Of a DNA stretch of 40,160 nt, positions 22,621 through 30,140 are shown piece after piece. Numbering within the stretch: position 1 is the stretch's first letter; each line of letters starts with the position of its first letter. The notes under the pieces are model-generated. The model ran no database searches and was not told where the DNA came from. It was given only the letters and a program-made list of their open reading frames with translations. The position numbers and the translations under genes were made by a program. This DNA is from DATGLE01 sp035294325 (GTDB lineage: Bacteria > Chloroflexota > Ktedonobacteria > Ktedonobacterales > Ktedonobacteraceae): NCBI GenBank assembly GCA_035294325.1, contig DATGLE010000137.1, positions 1-40,160 on the forward strand. Reading direction: 5' to 3'.

Positions 22621-23928
22621 CTATATCTCTCTCACTGCTCTCTGCGTCATACCAAACAGCATCACCAGGCCGATCAGAAGGCCGCCGAATGGGAAGAGGA
22701 TTGCCGGGCCAAACTGGTTCGCGAGTACGCCGGCCAGAGCTACCGAGACGGGATACATTCCGAATGTGCAGAACATCAGTACACCCATAACACGCCCCAT
22801 CAGATGGCGTGGAATAGCCAGTTGGATCGCAGTGAAGAGCAGGACAACGATGGCGCTGTTGGCAACACCGCCGATCAAGGTACAGGCTACGGCCCCAACG
22901 ATGCCCCAGGTGGGCAGCAGCCCAATCGCGGCGCCCACGATCAGCCCGCACAGTACGATAATCAGTCCTCTGTGCTTGAGCTTGCTCAGCATACCGGCAC
23001 AAATGCTGCCAACGAGCGAGCCAGCGCTCCACCCCGCCAGAATGATGCCATAGCCGCTCGCCCCACCATGCATAGGACCGTGAACCAGCGCGGGCAGCGC
23101 TACCTCTACCAGCCCGCCCGAACTGATGCCCAGCATAGTGAACATCAGCAGGACAGCCTGAATCAGCCGCGAGGTGAGCAGAAAACGCCCGAAGCTGATC
23201 TGTGCCCCTTCCTCCTGAGCGCTGGCCGATGGACCCTCCTGACTTGCGCCCGCCTCACGTTTGCCCGCTATGGCGCGATGGGCCGGGCGCATCAGCGCCA
23301 GCGAAACCGCCGAAACGAGGAAGGTGCCCGCATCGATTGCCAGGCCAGCGCCAGCGGTGAAGGCTGCAACGATCACACCCGCGATGGCCGAACCTACCAG
23401 GTTCGCGCCCTGCATCGCGGACATCATCAGCCCGTTGCCGGCCTGTAGCTCCTCGCTGCTCAGCGTCTCTGGCAAGATGGACTGAGCGGCAGGCATGAAG
23501 GCGCCACCCAGAGCGCCCAGCGGCACGGCAATCGCACACAACTGCCAGAGGCCAGGATGCCCCACCAGGGCCAGCACGGCCAGGAGACCGACCAGCAGCA
23601 TACGTATGGTGTCAGCGATCAGCATGAGCCGCCGGGGACGAAGGCGGTCCGAAAGCCAGCCGCCCAGCAGCATGCTTCCCGCGCGGGGGATGCCATAGGC
23701 GGCCAGCACAATGCCCAGCTCCTGCGCGCTGCCTCCCGTCGTCAGGATCAGCCAGGGCAGCGCTACCATGTAGAGCGCATCGCCGATGATCGAAATCGTC
23801 TGTCCGCCAAAGAGCAGATTGAAGTTACGCACCTTAAAAAGATGCAGCATCCCTCCCGCAGCCGGCCTGGACGCGCCTGGGGCGACGGAAACTTCCTGCG
23901 CGCTGGCTTCGCCTGCCTGTTCTAACAT
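22621..23928 (-). CDS. MFS transporter, EntS/MFS_3-like, 435 aa
   Basis: A major facilitator with about 12 membrane helices, probably a drug or siderophore exporter by proton antiport. After a 35-residue cytoplasmic start, LFKVRNFNLLFGGQTISIIGDA is typical of the MFS_3 (EntS/macrolide efflux) group. The loop GGWLSDRLRPRRLM is the classical motif A between helices 2 and 3. The central loop holds GKREAGASQEGPSASAQEE. ATG at 23928 was preferred (AAAGGA nine bases upstream); the frame is open 13 codons more. The divergent MarR gene 225 bp away is the likely regulator, so the pair looks like an inducible export system. Confidence 0.9.
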   Translation of the reverse strand: MLEQAGEASAQEVSVAPGASRPAAGGMLHLFKVRNFNLLFGGQTISIIGDALYMVALPWLILTTGGSAQELGIVLAAYGIPRAGSMLLGGWLSDRLRPRRLMLIADTIRMLLVGLLAVLALVGHPGLWQLCAIAVPLGALGGAFMPAAQSILPETLSSEELQAGNGLMMSAMQGANLVGSAIAGVIVAAFTAGAGLAIDAGTFLVSAVSLALMRPAHRAIAGKREAGASQEGPSASAQEEGAQISFGRFLLTSRLIQAVLLMFTMLGISSGGLVEVALPALVHGPMHGGASGYGIILAGWSAGSLVGSICAGMLSKLKHRGLIIVLCGLIVGAAIGLLPTWGIVGAVACTLIGGVANSAIVVLLFTAIQLAIPRHLMGRVMGVLMFCTFGMYPVSVALAGVLANQFGPAILFPFGGLLIGLVMLFGMTQRAVREI

Positions 23929-23952
23929 TATTAACTTATCCTTTCTTAGAAT

Positions 23953-24043
23953 GTATCTGATACCCAAAATCAGCGCTGGCGAGCACCTGCGGAGCCGCGC
24001 GAGTGCCTGGTGCGAACAGGTGAAAACTCTGAGGATCAGACAC
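23953..24043. repeat. dispersed palindromic element, copy D
   Basis: The ends GTATCTGAT (23953-23961) and ATCAGACAC (24035-24043) are inverted repeats with one mismatch. The interior CGGAGCCGCGCGA matches copy B. It occupies the MFS-marR intergenic region, so it may form part of the promoters there. Confidence 0.6.
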
Positions 24044-24118
24044 TTTCTTAATCACAGAGATTGTGGTACAATATATTCGCTCAAACACTAAACAAAGCTT
24101 CAAAAATTAGCTTGTTCA

Positions 24119-24138
24119 CTAAGATAAATGTATCTTAG
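24119..24138. promoter_or_regulatory. palindromic MarR operator candidate
   Basis: CTAAGATA-AATG-TATCTTAG has perfect 8-bp arms, the size and AT-rich character of MarR-family operators. It sits just upstream of the marR ribosome binding site, where bound protein would repress its own gene. A related AATGTATCT is found at 23950-23958, beside the MFS start, and could be a half-site. Confidence 0.6.
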
Positions 24139-24153
24139 CAGGAGTGATAAAAA

Positions 24154-25245
24154 TTGTCAAGTGGTACTCAGGAAAAAATCACGGATATATATGGAGAATT
24201 TGCGCGTGAGCTTCGGCAGTTCCAGGGATTGAGCGCGTCACTCTTCCGGGCGGCAGCGGCCCAGGCCGGGATAACAGCCACAGACATGCAGGTTCTTGAT
24301 CTGCTGGAGAGCGCTGGCCCGGCGACTGCCGGTCAGCTCGCCGACCTTACAGGACTCACCACAGGAGCGATCACCGGGATGCTCAACCGGCTGGAGGAGG
24401 CCGGATTCGTGCACCGGGAGCGCGATCCCAACGACGGGCGCAGGGTGATCGTCCGGCTCGAAAGAAGCAAGAACGAAAAGGTCAGCGCTCTATTCGCCTC
24501 ACTGGAGAAAGCATGGGATGAACTGGCTTCGCGCTACGACGATGAGCGGATCACCTTTCTGCTGGAGTTTCTCAAACGCAGCAACGAGCTGTCCAGAAGA
24601 GAAATCATCCGTTTGCAAAGGGCACCATCAGGCGCGGAAGGGACCTTCTCTGCTCCGTTAGCAGATGTGGAGAGCGCCCGGCTCATCATCCCGGCGGGGA
24701 TCTCCCGACTGACAATACGTGCGGATGAAACGATGGATTCGCTTTACCGGGCCAGCTTCGCGGGACCTGCGCCGGATGTGAAGACCAGAGATGGGGTAGT
24801 CACCATTCGCTACCCACGAGGTCTGTGGCTCCGGGGAGGTGAACAGCGCGGGGCGGAGATCGCGCTCAGCGCCGCTATTCCCTGGCACATAGCGATTCAG
24901 GGCGGAGCCTCGGATATCACCGCCAGACTGGGCGGCCTCAATCTCGCCGGGCTAGAGATCAAAGGGGGAATGAGCATGATTCGTCTGGAGCTTCCGAGAC
25001 CACAGGACGTGGTTCCCATACGGATCAGTGGGGGAGCATCAGAGGTCATCGTGCGGCGCCCGGCAGGCGCGGCCGCACGCGTCCACCTCAAAGGCTGGGC
25101 CTCCGAATTCGTCTTCGACGATCAAACTTTCAGCGATCTGGGCAATAACGTGCGCCTACAGAGCGCTGACTTTGACCCGACAGCCCCGTACTTCGACATC
25201 GAAGTCGCAAGCTCCGCCAGCATGGTCACTATTACCACTGGTTGA
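24154..25245 (+). CDS. MarR-family regulator fused to a beta-rich (toastrack/DUF4097-like) domain, 363 aa
   Basis: Residues 1-150 form a MarR winged-helix regulator: a first helix ELRQFQGLSASLFRAAAAQ, recognition region TAGQLADLTGLTTGAITGML and the wing with ERDPNDGRRVIVRL. From about 170 to the end, short beta repeats rich in Gly, Ser and hydrophobics appear (SARLIIPAGISRLTIRADE, IRISGGASEVIVRRPAG), ending FDIEVASSASMVTITTG, which resembles DUF4097/toastrack right-handed beta repeats. Such domains usually occur in membrane or envelope-stress proteins, so a MarR fusion is unusual. The start is TTG with AGGAG nine bases upstream. Divergent from an MFS exporter gene. Confidence 0.85.
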   Translation: MSSGTQEKITDIYGEFARELRQFQGLSASLFRAAAAQAGITATDMQVLDLLESAGPATAGQLADLTGLTTGAITGMLNRLEEAGFVHRERDPNDGRRVIVRLERSKNEKVSALFASLEKAWDELASRYDDERITFLLEFLKRSNELSRREIIRLQRAPSGAEGTFSAPLADVESARLIIPAGISRLTIRADETMDSLYRASFAGPAPDVKTRDGVVTIRYPRGLWLRGGEQRGAEIALSAAIPWHIAIQGGASDITARLGGLNLAGLEIKGGMSMIRLELPRPQDVVPIRISGGASEVIVRRPAGAAARVHLKGWASEFVFDDQTFSDLGNNVRLQSADFDPTAPYFDIEVASSASMVTITTG

Positions 25246-25254
25246 CACGGGGAG

Positions 25255-25286
25255 ATGGCTCGCACCGGAGCCGCGCGAATGTCCAG
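25255..25286. repeat. dispersed palindromic element, fragment F
   Basis: GGCTCGCACCGGAGCC then GCGCGAATGTCC shares the CGGAGCCGCGCGAA core of copy B and the adjacent GCTCGC segment but lacks recognisable terminal repeats, so it is a decayed copy or half element. Confidence 0.4.
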
Positions 25287-25290
25287 AGGC

Positions 25291-25325
25291 AAAAAATAAA
25301 GGGAAGTGCATCTTGAGCACTTCCC
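25291..25325 (-). terminator. intrinsic terminator for the small membrane protein gene
   Basis: GGGAAGTGC pairs with GCACTTCCC around a seven-base loop. On the minus strand it is followed by TTTATTTTTT, a good T-run. It lies six bases past the stop of the 125-aa gene. Confidence 0.75.
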
Positions 25326-25330
25326 CGCTC

Positions 25331-25708
25331 TTATTCAGGCGTTTCGGGATATCGCTCCCTTGATGGTCTTTCGTAATACATCCTGGGATAATCGGCCTGT
25401 GGCTGTTCGTAGGAAGCCTCCTGCACGATCTCGGGCGGAGATGACCACATCTCATGAGAAGATTCGGGCACATATTCTCCTCTTCTCTCCCGAGGCCGCT
25501 CAAGAAACGCCCGCGCCGCACCCTCCTGCGCTGGCTGGCGTGGGAGCGTCATCCACGTGAGCAAGGCAAACGCAATAGCGGCCAATAGAAATAATCCTAT
25601 CATCTCCAGCGGTCCAAATCCCCAGCCTGGCGGACCACCATATCCATACGCATTCGAATTCGCGGACATGTATGTCGCTGCTCCGTACATATGGGCACAA
25701 TGATGCAT
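25331..25708 (-). CDS. single-span membrane protein with Glu/Pro/Tyr-rich tail, 125 aa
   Basis: From the chosen ATG the protein starts MHHCAHMYGAATYMSANSN, continues through a Gly/Tyr/Pro-rich segment, then one clear membrane helix (MIGLFLLAAIAFALLTWM), then a cytoplasmic tail rich in Glu, Arg, Tyr and Pro. AAAGGAGA lies 10 bases before this ATG and a strong promoter lies further upstream, which rules out the longer frame. The His/Cys/Met-rich start (HHCAHM) could bind metal. Relatives in soil Chloroflexi are unknown to me; function unassigned. Confidence 0.7.
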   Translation of the reverse strand: MHHCAHMYGAATYMSANSNAYGYGGPPGWGFGPLEMIGLFLLAAIAFALLTWMTLPRQPAQEGAARAFLERPRERRGEYVPESSHEMWSSPPEIVQEASYEQPQADYPRMYYERPSRERYPETPE

Positions 25709-25748
25709 GAGTTTTTCGTCTCCTTTCCCTGATACAATAGCCTGTATC

Positions 25749-25776
25749 ATAATACATCGTAAAAGATAAATGTCAA
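25749..25776 (-). promoter_or_regulatory. sigma-70 promoter for the 125-aa membrane protein
   Basis: A perfect TTGACA is followed after 16 bp by TATTAT (5 of 6). Transcription would begin about 35 bases before the start codon. Confidence 0.72.
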
Positions 25777-25926
25777 GAAAGATGCAACAATTTGTAAAGG
25801 ATCTGACATACTGTTTCAGAATGTTTCTGGCCGCCTTCGCCGGCACCATCAACCATAGCGTGGGCCAATACTCGGCGTTCTGGCCCATCCTCGCCGGGTG
25901 TTCGTGCAGCTCTGCTGCACCGGGAG

Positions 25927-25981
25927 CCAGTATAGTATGCGGACAAAGACGCTTCGCGTCTTTGTCCGCATACTATACTGG
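25927..25981. repeat. 26-bp perfect inverted repeat with 3-base loop
   Basis: The arms (beginning CCAGTATAGTATGCGG) are perfectly complementary around TTC. It is in the 411-bp gap between the divergent 125-aa and cupin genes, so it is not a simple read-through terminator. A smaller stem GTGCAG/CTGCAC lies just upstream. The rest of this gap shows no coding signal. Confidence 0.72.
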
Positions 25982-26119
25982 TTTGGCGAGCGCCGCAGGC
26001 GCGAGCGGCAGAATCATTCAATCAATCTACCATTCTGTGTTCCGTGGTGTCATAATGAGACCGGACTGAGAACATGCCTCTCCACTTTTACAGAGATAAC
26101 GAATGGAGGAATGCAGCAA

Positions 26120-26515
26120 ATGGAAATCAAAAGAAGTGGCTCGCAACCTTCCGGCAAGGGGCAGGCCGAGTATTTTACCGGCGCGGTCCGCCTTGATCCC
26201 CTGATCGAGGCGCCCGATCCGGCGCGCGTGCGCAGCGTCAGCGTCACCTTCGAGCCTGGCGCCCGAACCGCCTGGCACAGTCACCCGCTGGGCCAGACCT
26301 TGATCGTGACGGCTGGCTGTGGCCGGGCACAGAGCTGGGGTGGTCCGATTGAGGAAATTCGGCCAGGCGACGTAATCTGGTTCGCGCCGGGGGAGAAACA
26401 CTGGCACGGCGCCGCACCAAATACGGCCATGACGCATATCGCCATCCAGGAACAGCTCGACGGCAGGACCGCCGACTGGATGGAGAAGGTCAGCGACGAT
26501 CAATACCAGGGCTGA
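26120..26515 (+). CDS. small cupin protein, 131 aa
   Basis: This is a one-domain cupin closely matching a common bacterial family that includes Mn-dependent hydroxynitrile lyase-like cupins. Motif 1 shows AWHSHPLGQTLIVTAG (metal ligands His53, His55, Gln59) and motif 2 shows PGDVIWFAPGEKHWHG (His94). The C-terminal TAMTHIAIQEQLDG is a strong family signature. The second ATG was chosen because GGAGGA abuts the first one and is nine bases from the second, and MEIKR is the usual family start. Enzymatic role is uncertain; many relatives lie near quinone or redox genes. Confidence 0.88.
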   Translation: MEIKRSGSQPSGKGQAEYFTGAVRLDPLIEAPDPARVRSVSVTFEPGARTAWHSHPLGQTLIVTAGCGRAQSWGGPIEEIRPGDVIWFAPGEKHWHGAAPNTAMTHIAIQEQLDGRTADWMEKVSDDQYQG

Positions 26516-26529
26516 TCCAGGTCAGCCCT

Positions 26530-26581
26530 GGCAGCAAAAACAGGGTAGGAGCCGCGCGGCTCCTACCCTGTTTTTGCTGCC
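26530..26581. terminator. 52-bp perfect palindrome between convergent genes
   Basis: Two 26-bp arms (beginning GGCAGCAAAAACAGGG) are perfectly complementary with no loop. The arms contain AAAAA/TTTTT tracts, so each strand has a T-run in its 3' arm, which suits bidirectional termination. It starts 14 bp after the cupin stop and abuts the stop of the 69-aa gene. Confidence 0.78.
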
Positions 26582-26791
26582 TCACACCCCCACGTCGTAT
26601 AACTGCTCGAACTGGAGATTCAGATCGTTGGTGGCCTGCCACAACGAGGCCAGCGCCTTGCGCACGTTGGAGAGCGCGCAGGGTGGCAGATCGTCGCGGG
26701 CCGCCAGACTTTTGAGTCTTTCATAGGCGGCGAGCAACTCGCGCTCCGGCTCCGTGAGTTCCTTGCCCAGCAGATCGGTTGTGGTCGTCAT
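26582..26791 (-). CDS. small helical protein, 69 aa
   Basis: The sequence is acidic and all-helical (LTEPERELLAAYERLKSLAA, then LSNVRKALASLWQATNDLN), with no membrane segment or known domain. AGGAGGAAAG precedes the ATG. It follows the CoA-ligase gene by 14 bp on the same strand and ends at the large palindrome, so it is the last gene of that operon. It may be an accessory protein of the ligase; the role is unknown. Confidence 0.72.
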   Translation of the reverse strand: MTTTTDLLGKELTEPERELLAAYERLKSLAARDDLPPCALSNVRKALASLWQATNDLNLQFEQLYDVGV

Positions 26792-26805
26792 GGTCTTTCC
26801 TCCTG

Positions 26806-28149
26806 TCAGTATTGCGCCACCGGGCGGGTGTCTTGCAGGCGTCTGGCCTTGAGTTCAAAGTGCGGCAACTGTCCATACTCCATGCGCTCGATATTGAAGC
26901 GCAGTCCCTCGTGCGCGTTCGCCAGGTCCTTCGCCAGTCGCGTCTGTAATTCGGGCCATTCCGCTTCAAAGCCGGGCTTGATCTCCAACCTGATCGTAAT
27001 CTCATCCTGGAGATCATCCTTGCGCCAGATGTAGATCTGGAACTCGTCGATGGCCGGGTATTCGCGGATGATCGCCTCGACGGCGCGCGGATAGACGTTG
27101 GTGCCGCGAATGAGCTTCATATCATCCCAGCGCCCCCGGATGCCGCCCTCGTAGATATCCCAGGTGCGGCCACAGGTGCAGGTGCTGGCGGGAACCTTGA
27201 GCACCATATCTTTTGTGCGATAGCGAATGACTGGAATGAAACCACGGCCAAAGGAGGTGACAACGCGCTCGGCCAGTTCGCCGTAGCCCACCGGTTCGCC
27301 TGTGCGGGGATTGAGCGTCTCCTCGATAAAGTGATCCTCGATGATGTGCGTGCCGCCTGGCTGGTGGGAGCATTCAAAGATCATGATTGTGCCCAGTTCG
27401 GTCATGCCGGCGGTATCGCCACACTTTGCCCCCCACGCCTCCTCAAGCTGGCGCTTTACCGCCGGGATCGAACCCGCCGGCTCTCCTGAGAGGATGAGTT
27501 TGTTGACCTTGCTCTCCTTTGCCAGATCGACGCCCATCTCGCGGGCCTTCTGCCACAGGTGCAGCGCGTAGGTTGGCGTAGAGAAAACCGTAGTCGCTCC
27601 CATCTCGATGATCTGTTTGACACGCGCCTCGCTGGTCTGCGCCCCGCCGGGGATGACCAGCGCGCCGATCTTCTCGCAGCCGTAGTGCGCACCCCAGAAG
27701 CCAATAAACGAGCCGTAGCCAAAGGCGAAATACACAATATCTTCTGGGCGCACGCCAAAGCCCCAGACGCCATAGGCCCACATCTCACCGATCCAATCCC
27801 AGTCCTTCATGCCGTCCAGGACGCGGATAGGCGTGCGCCCGGTTGTCCCCGAGGTAAGATGGTAGCGGATAGCATTGGTGGGCGTGGTCGCCAGCATGTC
27901 ACCAAAAAGCGGCGTCTGCAACTGCGATTCCATCCACTCCTCCCTGGTCATGAAGGGGATGCGGCGGATATCGTCCAGCGTCTTCAACTGCTCCGGGTGG
28001 AAGCCAGCGGCCTCGAAGCGGCGGCGGTGAAACGGCGTCGTCGCATACGCCCATTCGCACATGCGGCGCAGCTTGAGAAACTGCAACGCCTGTAATTCTT
28101 CGCGCGGCAGCGTCTCGTTTTTGGGGTTCCAGTACTCTGAATAGGCCAT
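26806..28149 (-). CDS. phenylacetate-CoA ligase (PaaK)-family enzyme, 447 aa
   Basis: PaaK-type enzymes activate aryl or similar acids to CoA thioesters with ATP. The P-loop YHLTSGTTGRTPI (about 97-109) is clear, as are the adenylation motif FECSHQPGG region, the FIPVIRYRTKDM motif with the ribose-binding Asp, and the C-terminal IRGTNVYPRAVEAI hinge typical of PaaK rather than long acyl-CoA synthetases. A CTCGRTWDIYEGG zinc-like CxCG is also typical. Length fits the family. AAGGAGG precedes the ATG. The substrate could be phenylacetate or another aromatic acid. The acyl-CoA dehydrogenase gene is upstream on the same strand but separated by repeat copy E. Confidence 0.9.
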   Translation of the reverse strand: MAYSEYWNPKNETLPREELQALQFLKLRRMCEWAYATTPFHRRRFEAAGFHPEQLKTLDDIRRIPFMTREEWMESQLQTPLFGDMLATTPTNAIRYHLTSGTTGRTPIRVLDGMKDWDWIGEMWAYGVWGFGVRPEDIVYFAFGYGSFIGFWGAHYGCEKIGALVIPGGAQTSEARVKQIIEMGATTVFSTPTYALHLWQKAREMGVDLAKESKVNKLILSGEPAGSIPAVKRQLEEAWGAKCGDTAGMTELGTIMIFECSHQPGGTHIIEDHFIEETLNPRTGEPVGYGELAERVVTSFGRGFIPVIRYRTKDMVLKVPASTCTCGRTWDIYEGGIRGRWDDMKLIRGTNVYPRAVEAIIREYPAIDEFQIYIWRKDDLQDEITIRLEIKPGFEAEWPELQTRLAKDLANAHEGLRFNIERMEYGQLPHFELKARRLQDTRPVAQY

Positions 28150-28199
28150 GCAAAATCCCTCCTTACACTGAGGTTCATAGACACCTTAGTCTAACGAGC

Positions 28200-28323
28200 G
28201 TATGTCTGATCTCCGATCCCATCGCTTGCTCGCGCCAGAGGCGCTCGCCGCATATAGTTTGTTGTGAGGCGGAGCCGCATGACCGCCCGGCGCGAGTGGG
28301 TGATAGTGTTGAACATCAGATAC
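28200..28323. repeat. dispersed palindromic element, copy E
   Basis: The ends GTATGTCTGAT (28200-28210) and ATCAGATAC (28315-28323) are inverted repeats apart from a two-base insertion. The interior has ATCGCTTGCTCGCG as in copy B and CGGAGCCGC followed by CCGCCCGG. It separates the CoA ligase and acyl-CoA dehydrogenase genes. Confidence 0.65.
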
Positions 28324-28346
28324 CCTCTAAGATATGTTGTGCCCTT

Positions 28347-29492
28347 TTAGCGCCCGACGAGATCGCGGGCGATAATGATACGCTGGATCTGGCTGGTACC
28401 CTCGTAGATTTGCAGCCCCTTGATGTCGCGGTAGTAGCGCTCGACAGGGTACACATTGGAATAGCCGCGATTGCCGTGCAGCAGAACAGCCTCCGATGCG
28501 GCGCGCATGGCGGCCTCGGTAGCGAAAAGCTTGGCGATGGAGGTTGCCCTGGTAGTGGGCAGCCCCTGGTCCTTGAGCCATGCCGCGCGGTAGACGAGCA
28601 GGCGCGCGGCCTCCAGGTCAGCGCTCATGTCGGCCAGCGTGGCCTGAACCATCTGGAAATCGGCGAGGCGCTGCCCGAACTGGCGGCGCTGCCGCGTGAA
28701 GTCGATGCAGGCATCCAGGCACGCCTGTCCGATGCCAACGGCGCCGGCGGCCACGCCCAACCGGCCGCGATCCAGCGCCGACATCGCCACTTTGAAGCCC
28801 TCGCCGGCGGCGCCGAGCAGCGCGCTTTTAGCCACGCGGCAATCCTTGAAGGTGATATGTACGTGCTCGGAGGCGCGGTGGCCCAGTTCCCGGCCCGGCA
28901 TCGGCTCGCGCAGGAAGCCGGGGGTCTCGGTCTCAACAATGAAAGCGCAAATACCTTTATGGCGAGCGGAGCGATCCCTGGTGGCGAAGACAATGGCGAC
29001 CTGTGCGCTGATGCCGTTGGTAATCCAGATCTTTTCACCGTTGAGGATGTAGCTATCGCCCTCCTCGCGCGCTGTGGTCTCGATGCTGGCGGCATCGGAT
29101 CCGGCGTTCGGCTCGGTGAGGGCGTAGCAGCCGATCCACTCGCCGCTTGCCAGGCGCGGCAGGTAGCGCTGGCGCTGCTCCTCGCTGCCCCACTCGCGAA
29201 TGCACATGGAGACCAGGCTGGCATGCACCGTCAGGAAGCCGCGCACAGAAGAATCAACGCGGCCCAGCTCCTCGCAGAGCAGTGCATAGCTCACCCAGTC
29301 CATGCCGGAGCCGCCATAGTCCGGCTCAATCGGCCCCGCCAGGAAGCCGAGTTCGCCCATGCGCCGGACCAGGCGCCGTGGAAACTCGCCCTTCTCATCG
29401 GCTTCTCGCGCCAGCGGCGCAACCTCCTGCTCGGCGAAGCGGCGCGCCTGCTCCTGTACGCGCTGCTGCCGAGGTGTGAGCGCGAAATCCAT
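28347..29492 (-). CDS. acyl-CoA dehydrogenase, 381 aa
   Basis: This flavoenzyme adds an alpha-beta double bond to acyl-CoA and passes electrons to ETF. It shows the signatures ALTEPNAGSDAASIET, EKIWITNG, DRGRLGVAAGAVGIGQ, RRQFGQRLADFQ and, near the end, IYEGTSQIQRIIIARDL with the catalytic Glu. This placement of Glu is typical of short/branched- and medium-chain or glutaryl/benzylsuccinyl-type enzymes, so chain specificity is open. ATG at 29492 has AAGGAG nine bases upstream. The RidA-type gene ends 15 bp before it, so both are in one operon. Confidence 0.94.
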   Translation of the reverse strand: MDFALTPRQQRVQEQARRFAEQEVAPLAREADEKGEFPRRLVRRMGELGFLAGPIEPDYGGSGMDWVSYALLCEELGRVDSSVRGFLTVHASLVSMCIREWGSEEQRQRYLPRLASGEWIGCYALTEPNAGSDAASIETTAREEGDSYILNGEKIWITNGISAQVAIVFATRDRSARHKGICAFIVETETPGFLREPMPGRELGHRASEHVHITFKDCRVAKSALLGAAGEGFKVAMSALDRGRLGVAAGAVGIGQACLDACIDFTRQRRQFGQRLADFQMVQATLADMSADLEAARLLVYRAAWLKDQGLPTTRATSIAKLFATEAAMRAASEAVLLHGNRGYSNVYPVERYYRDIKGLQIYEGTSQIQRIIIARDLVGR

Positions 29493-29507
29493 GCCGTGCA
29501 ACTCCTT

Positions 29508-29915
29508 TCAGTCGAGAACGGCCATGCCCTGAATTTCGATCAATACTTCGTCCTGGTAAAAGCGGGAGATCTCGAACAGGGCCGTCGCGGGATAGTAGGA
29601 GCCAAAGAAAGCGCGGTGCACCTGTCCCAGTGGCTTGAGGTGAGCGAGATAATCGTCGCGGTCCCGCACGAAAATAGTAATCTGCGTAATATCCTGCATT
29701 TTCCCGCCCGCGGCCTCAACGACGGCGCGGAGGTTGCGCAATACCTGTTCGTACTGGCCCACCAGATCCCCGCGCGCGACGACGCGTCCCTGAGCATCGC
29801 TGGCGGTCTGACCGGCCAGAAAGAGCAGGCGCGGCCCGTTCCCCCCGGCAAGGATACCATGACTGAACCCTCTCGGTGATGGCAGTTGCGGCGGATTGAT
29901 AATCGTTTTGTCCAT
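29508..29915 (-). CDS. RidA/YjgF-fold protein lacking the canonical Arg, 135 aa
   Basis: RidA proteins deaminate reactive enamines and imines. The fold is evident: LFLAGQTASDAQGRVVARGD, then YEQVLRNLRAVVEAAGG and TIFVRDRDDY, ending VLIEIQGMAV. In RidA a PARS motif holds the substrate-binding Arg (Arg105 in E. coli); here the site reads YPATALFEI, with Thr111 in its place. It is thus one of the other Rid subgroups and may not be an imine deaminase. It leads an operon with the acyl-CoA dehydrogenase, and GGAGAGG precedes the ATG. Confidence 0.88.
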   Translation of the reverse strand: MDKTIINPPQLPSPRGFSHGILAGGNGPRLLFLAGQTASDAQGRVVARGDLVGQYEQVLRNLRAVVEAAGGKMQDITQITIFVRDRDDYLAHLKPLGQVHRAFFGSYYPATALFEISRFYQDEVLIEIQGMAVLD

Positions 29916-30024
29916 CGTAGCCTCTCCACAATGGTTGAGCGCCAGGCTTATCGTGCGTTTATTATACCACCTGCACAGCCGGTCACGGCCCCGCCGTCAT
30001 CCCGGCGGCTCTCGGACGCCATGC

Positions 30025-30052
30025 GATATAATAATGTAGAGATAGGGCCTGT
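30025..30052 (+). promoter_or_regulatory. promoter-like element upstream of oxidoreductase 1
   Basis: TATAATAATG followed by AGATAGGGCCTGT. Over 28 bases it matches 23 of the element at 31356-31383, which precedes the isomerase gene. There is no good -35 box. The shared segment suggests a common promoter or regulator site. Confidence 0.45.
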
Positions 30053-30140
30053 CCCCATCTCCACAAATGGACGCGCGAGACCATCGCATCGCTCTCGTGT
30101 CACCCTGCAAAATATCATTGAAGGAAAGAGGAGCATATTT

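Noticed and set aside
19418..23032. A 1204-codon open frame on the minus strand opposite ileS
   Set aside because: It mirrors the ileS and MFS reading frames in GC-rich DNA, has no recognisable domain and no ribosome binding site, and its composition is that of an antisense shadow.
25889..26119. Longer N-terminal versions of the cupin and of the 125-aa membrane protein
   Set aside because: The extended frames run across a perfect hairpin and promoter elements and have no ribosome binding sites; family alignment by eye supports the shorter starts.
28296..29879. A 527-codon plus-strand frame opposite the acyl-CoA dehydrogenase and RidA genes
   Set aside because: The minus-strand genes have full family motifs and good ribosome binding sites; the plus frame is rich in Ala/Arg/Gln with no domain.
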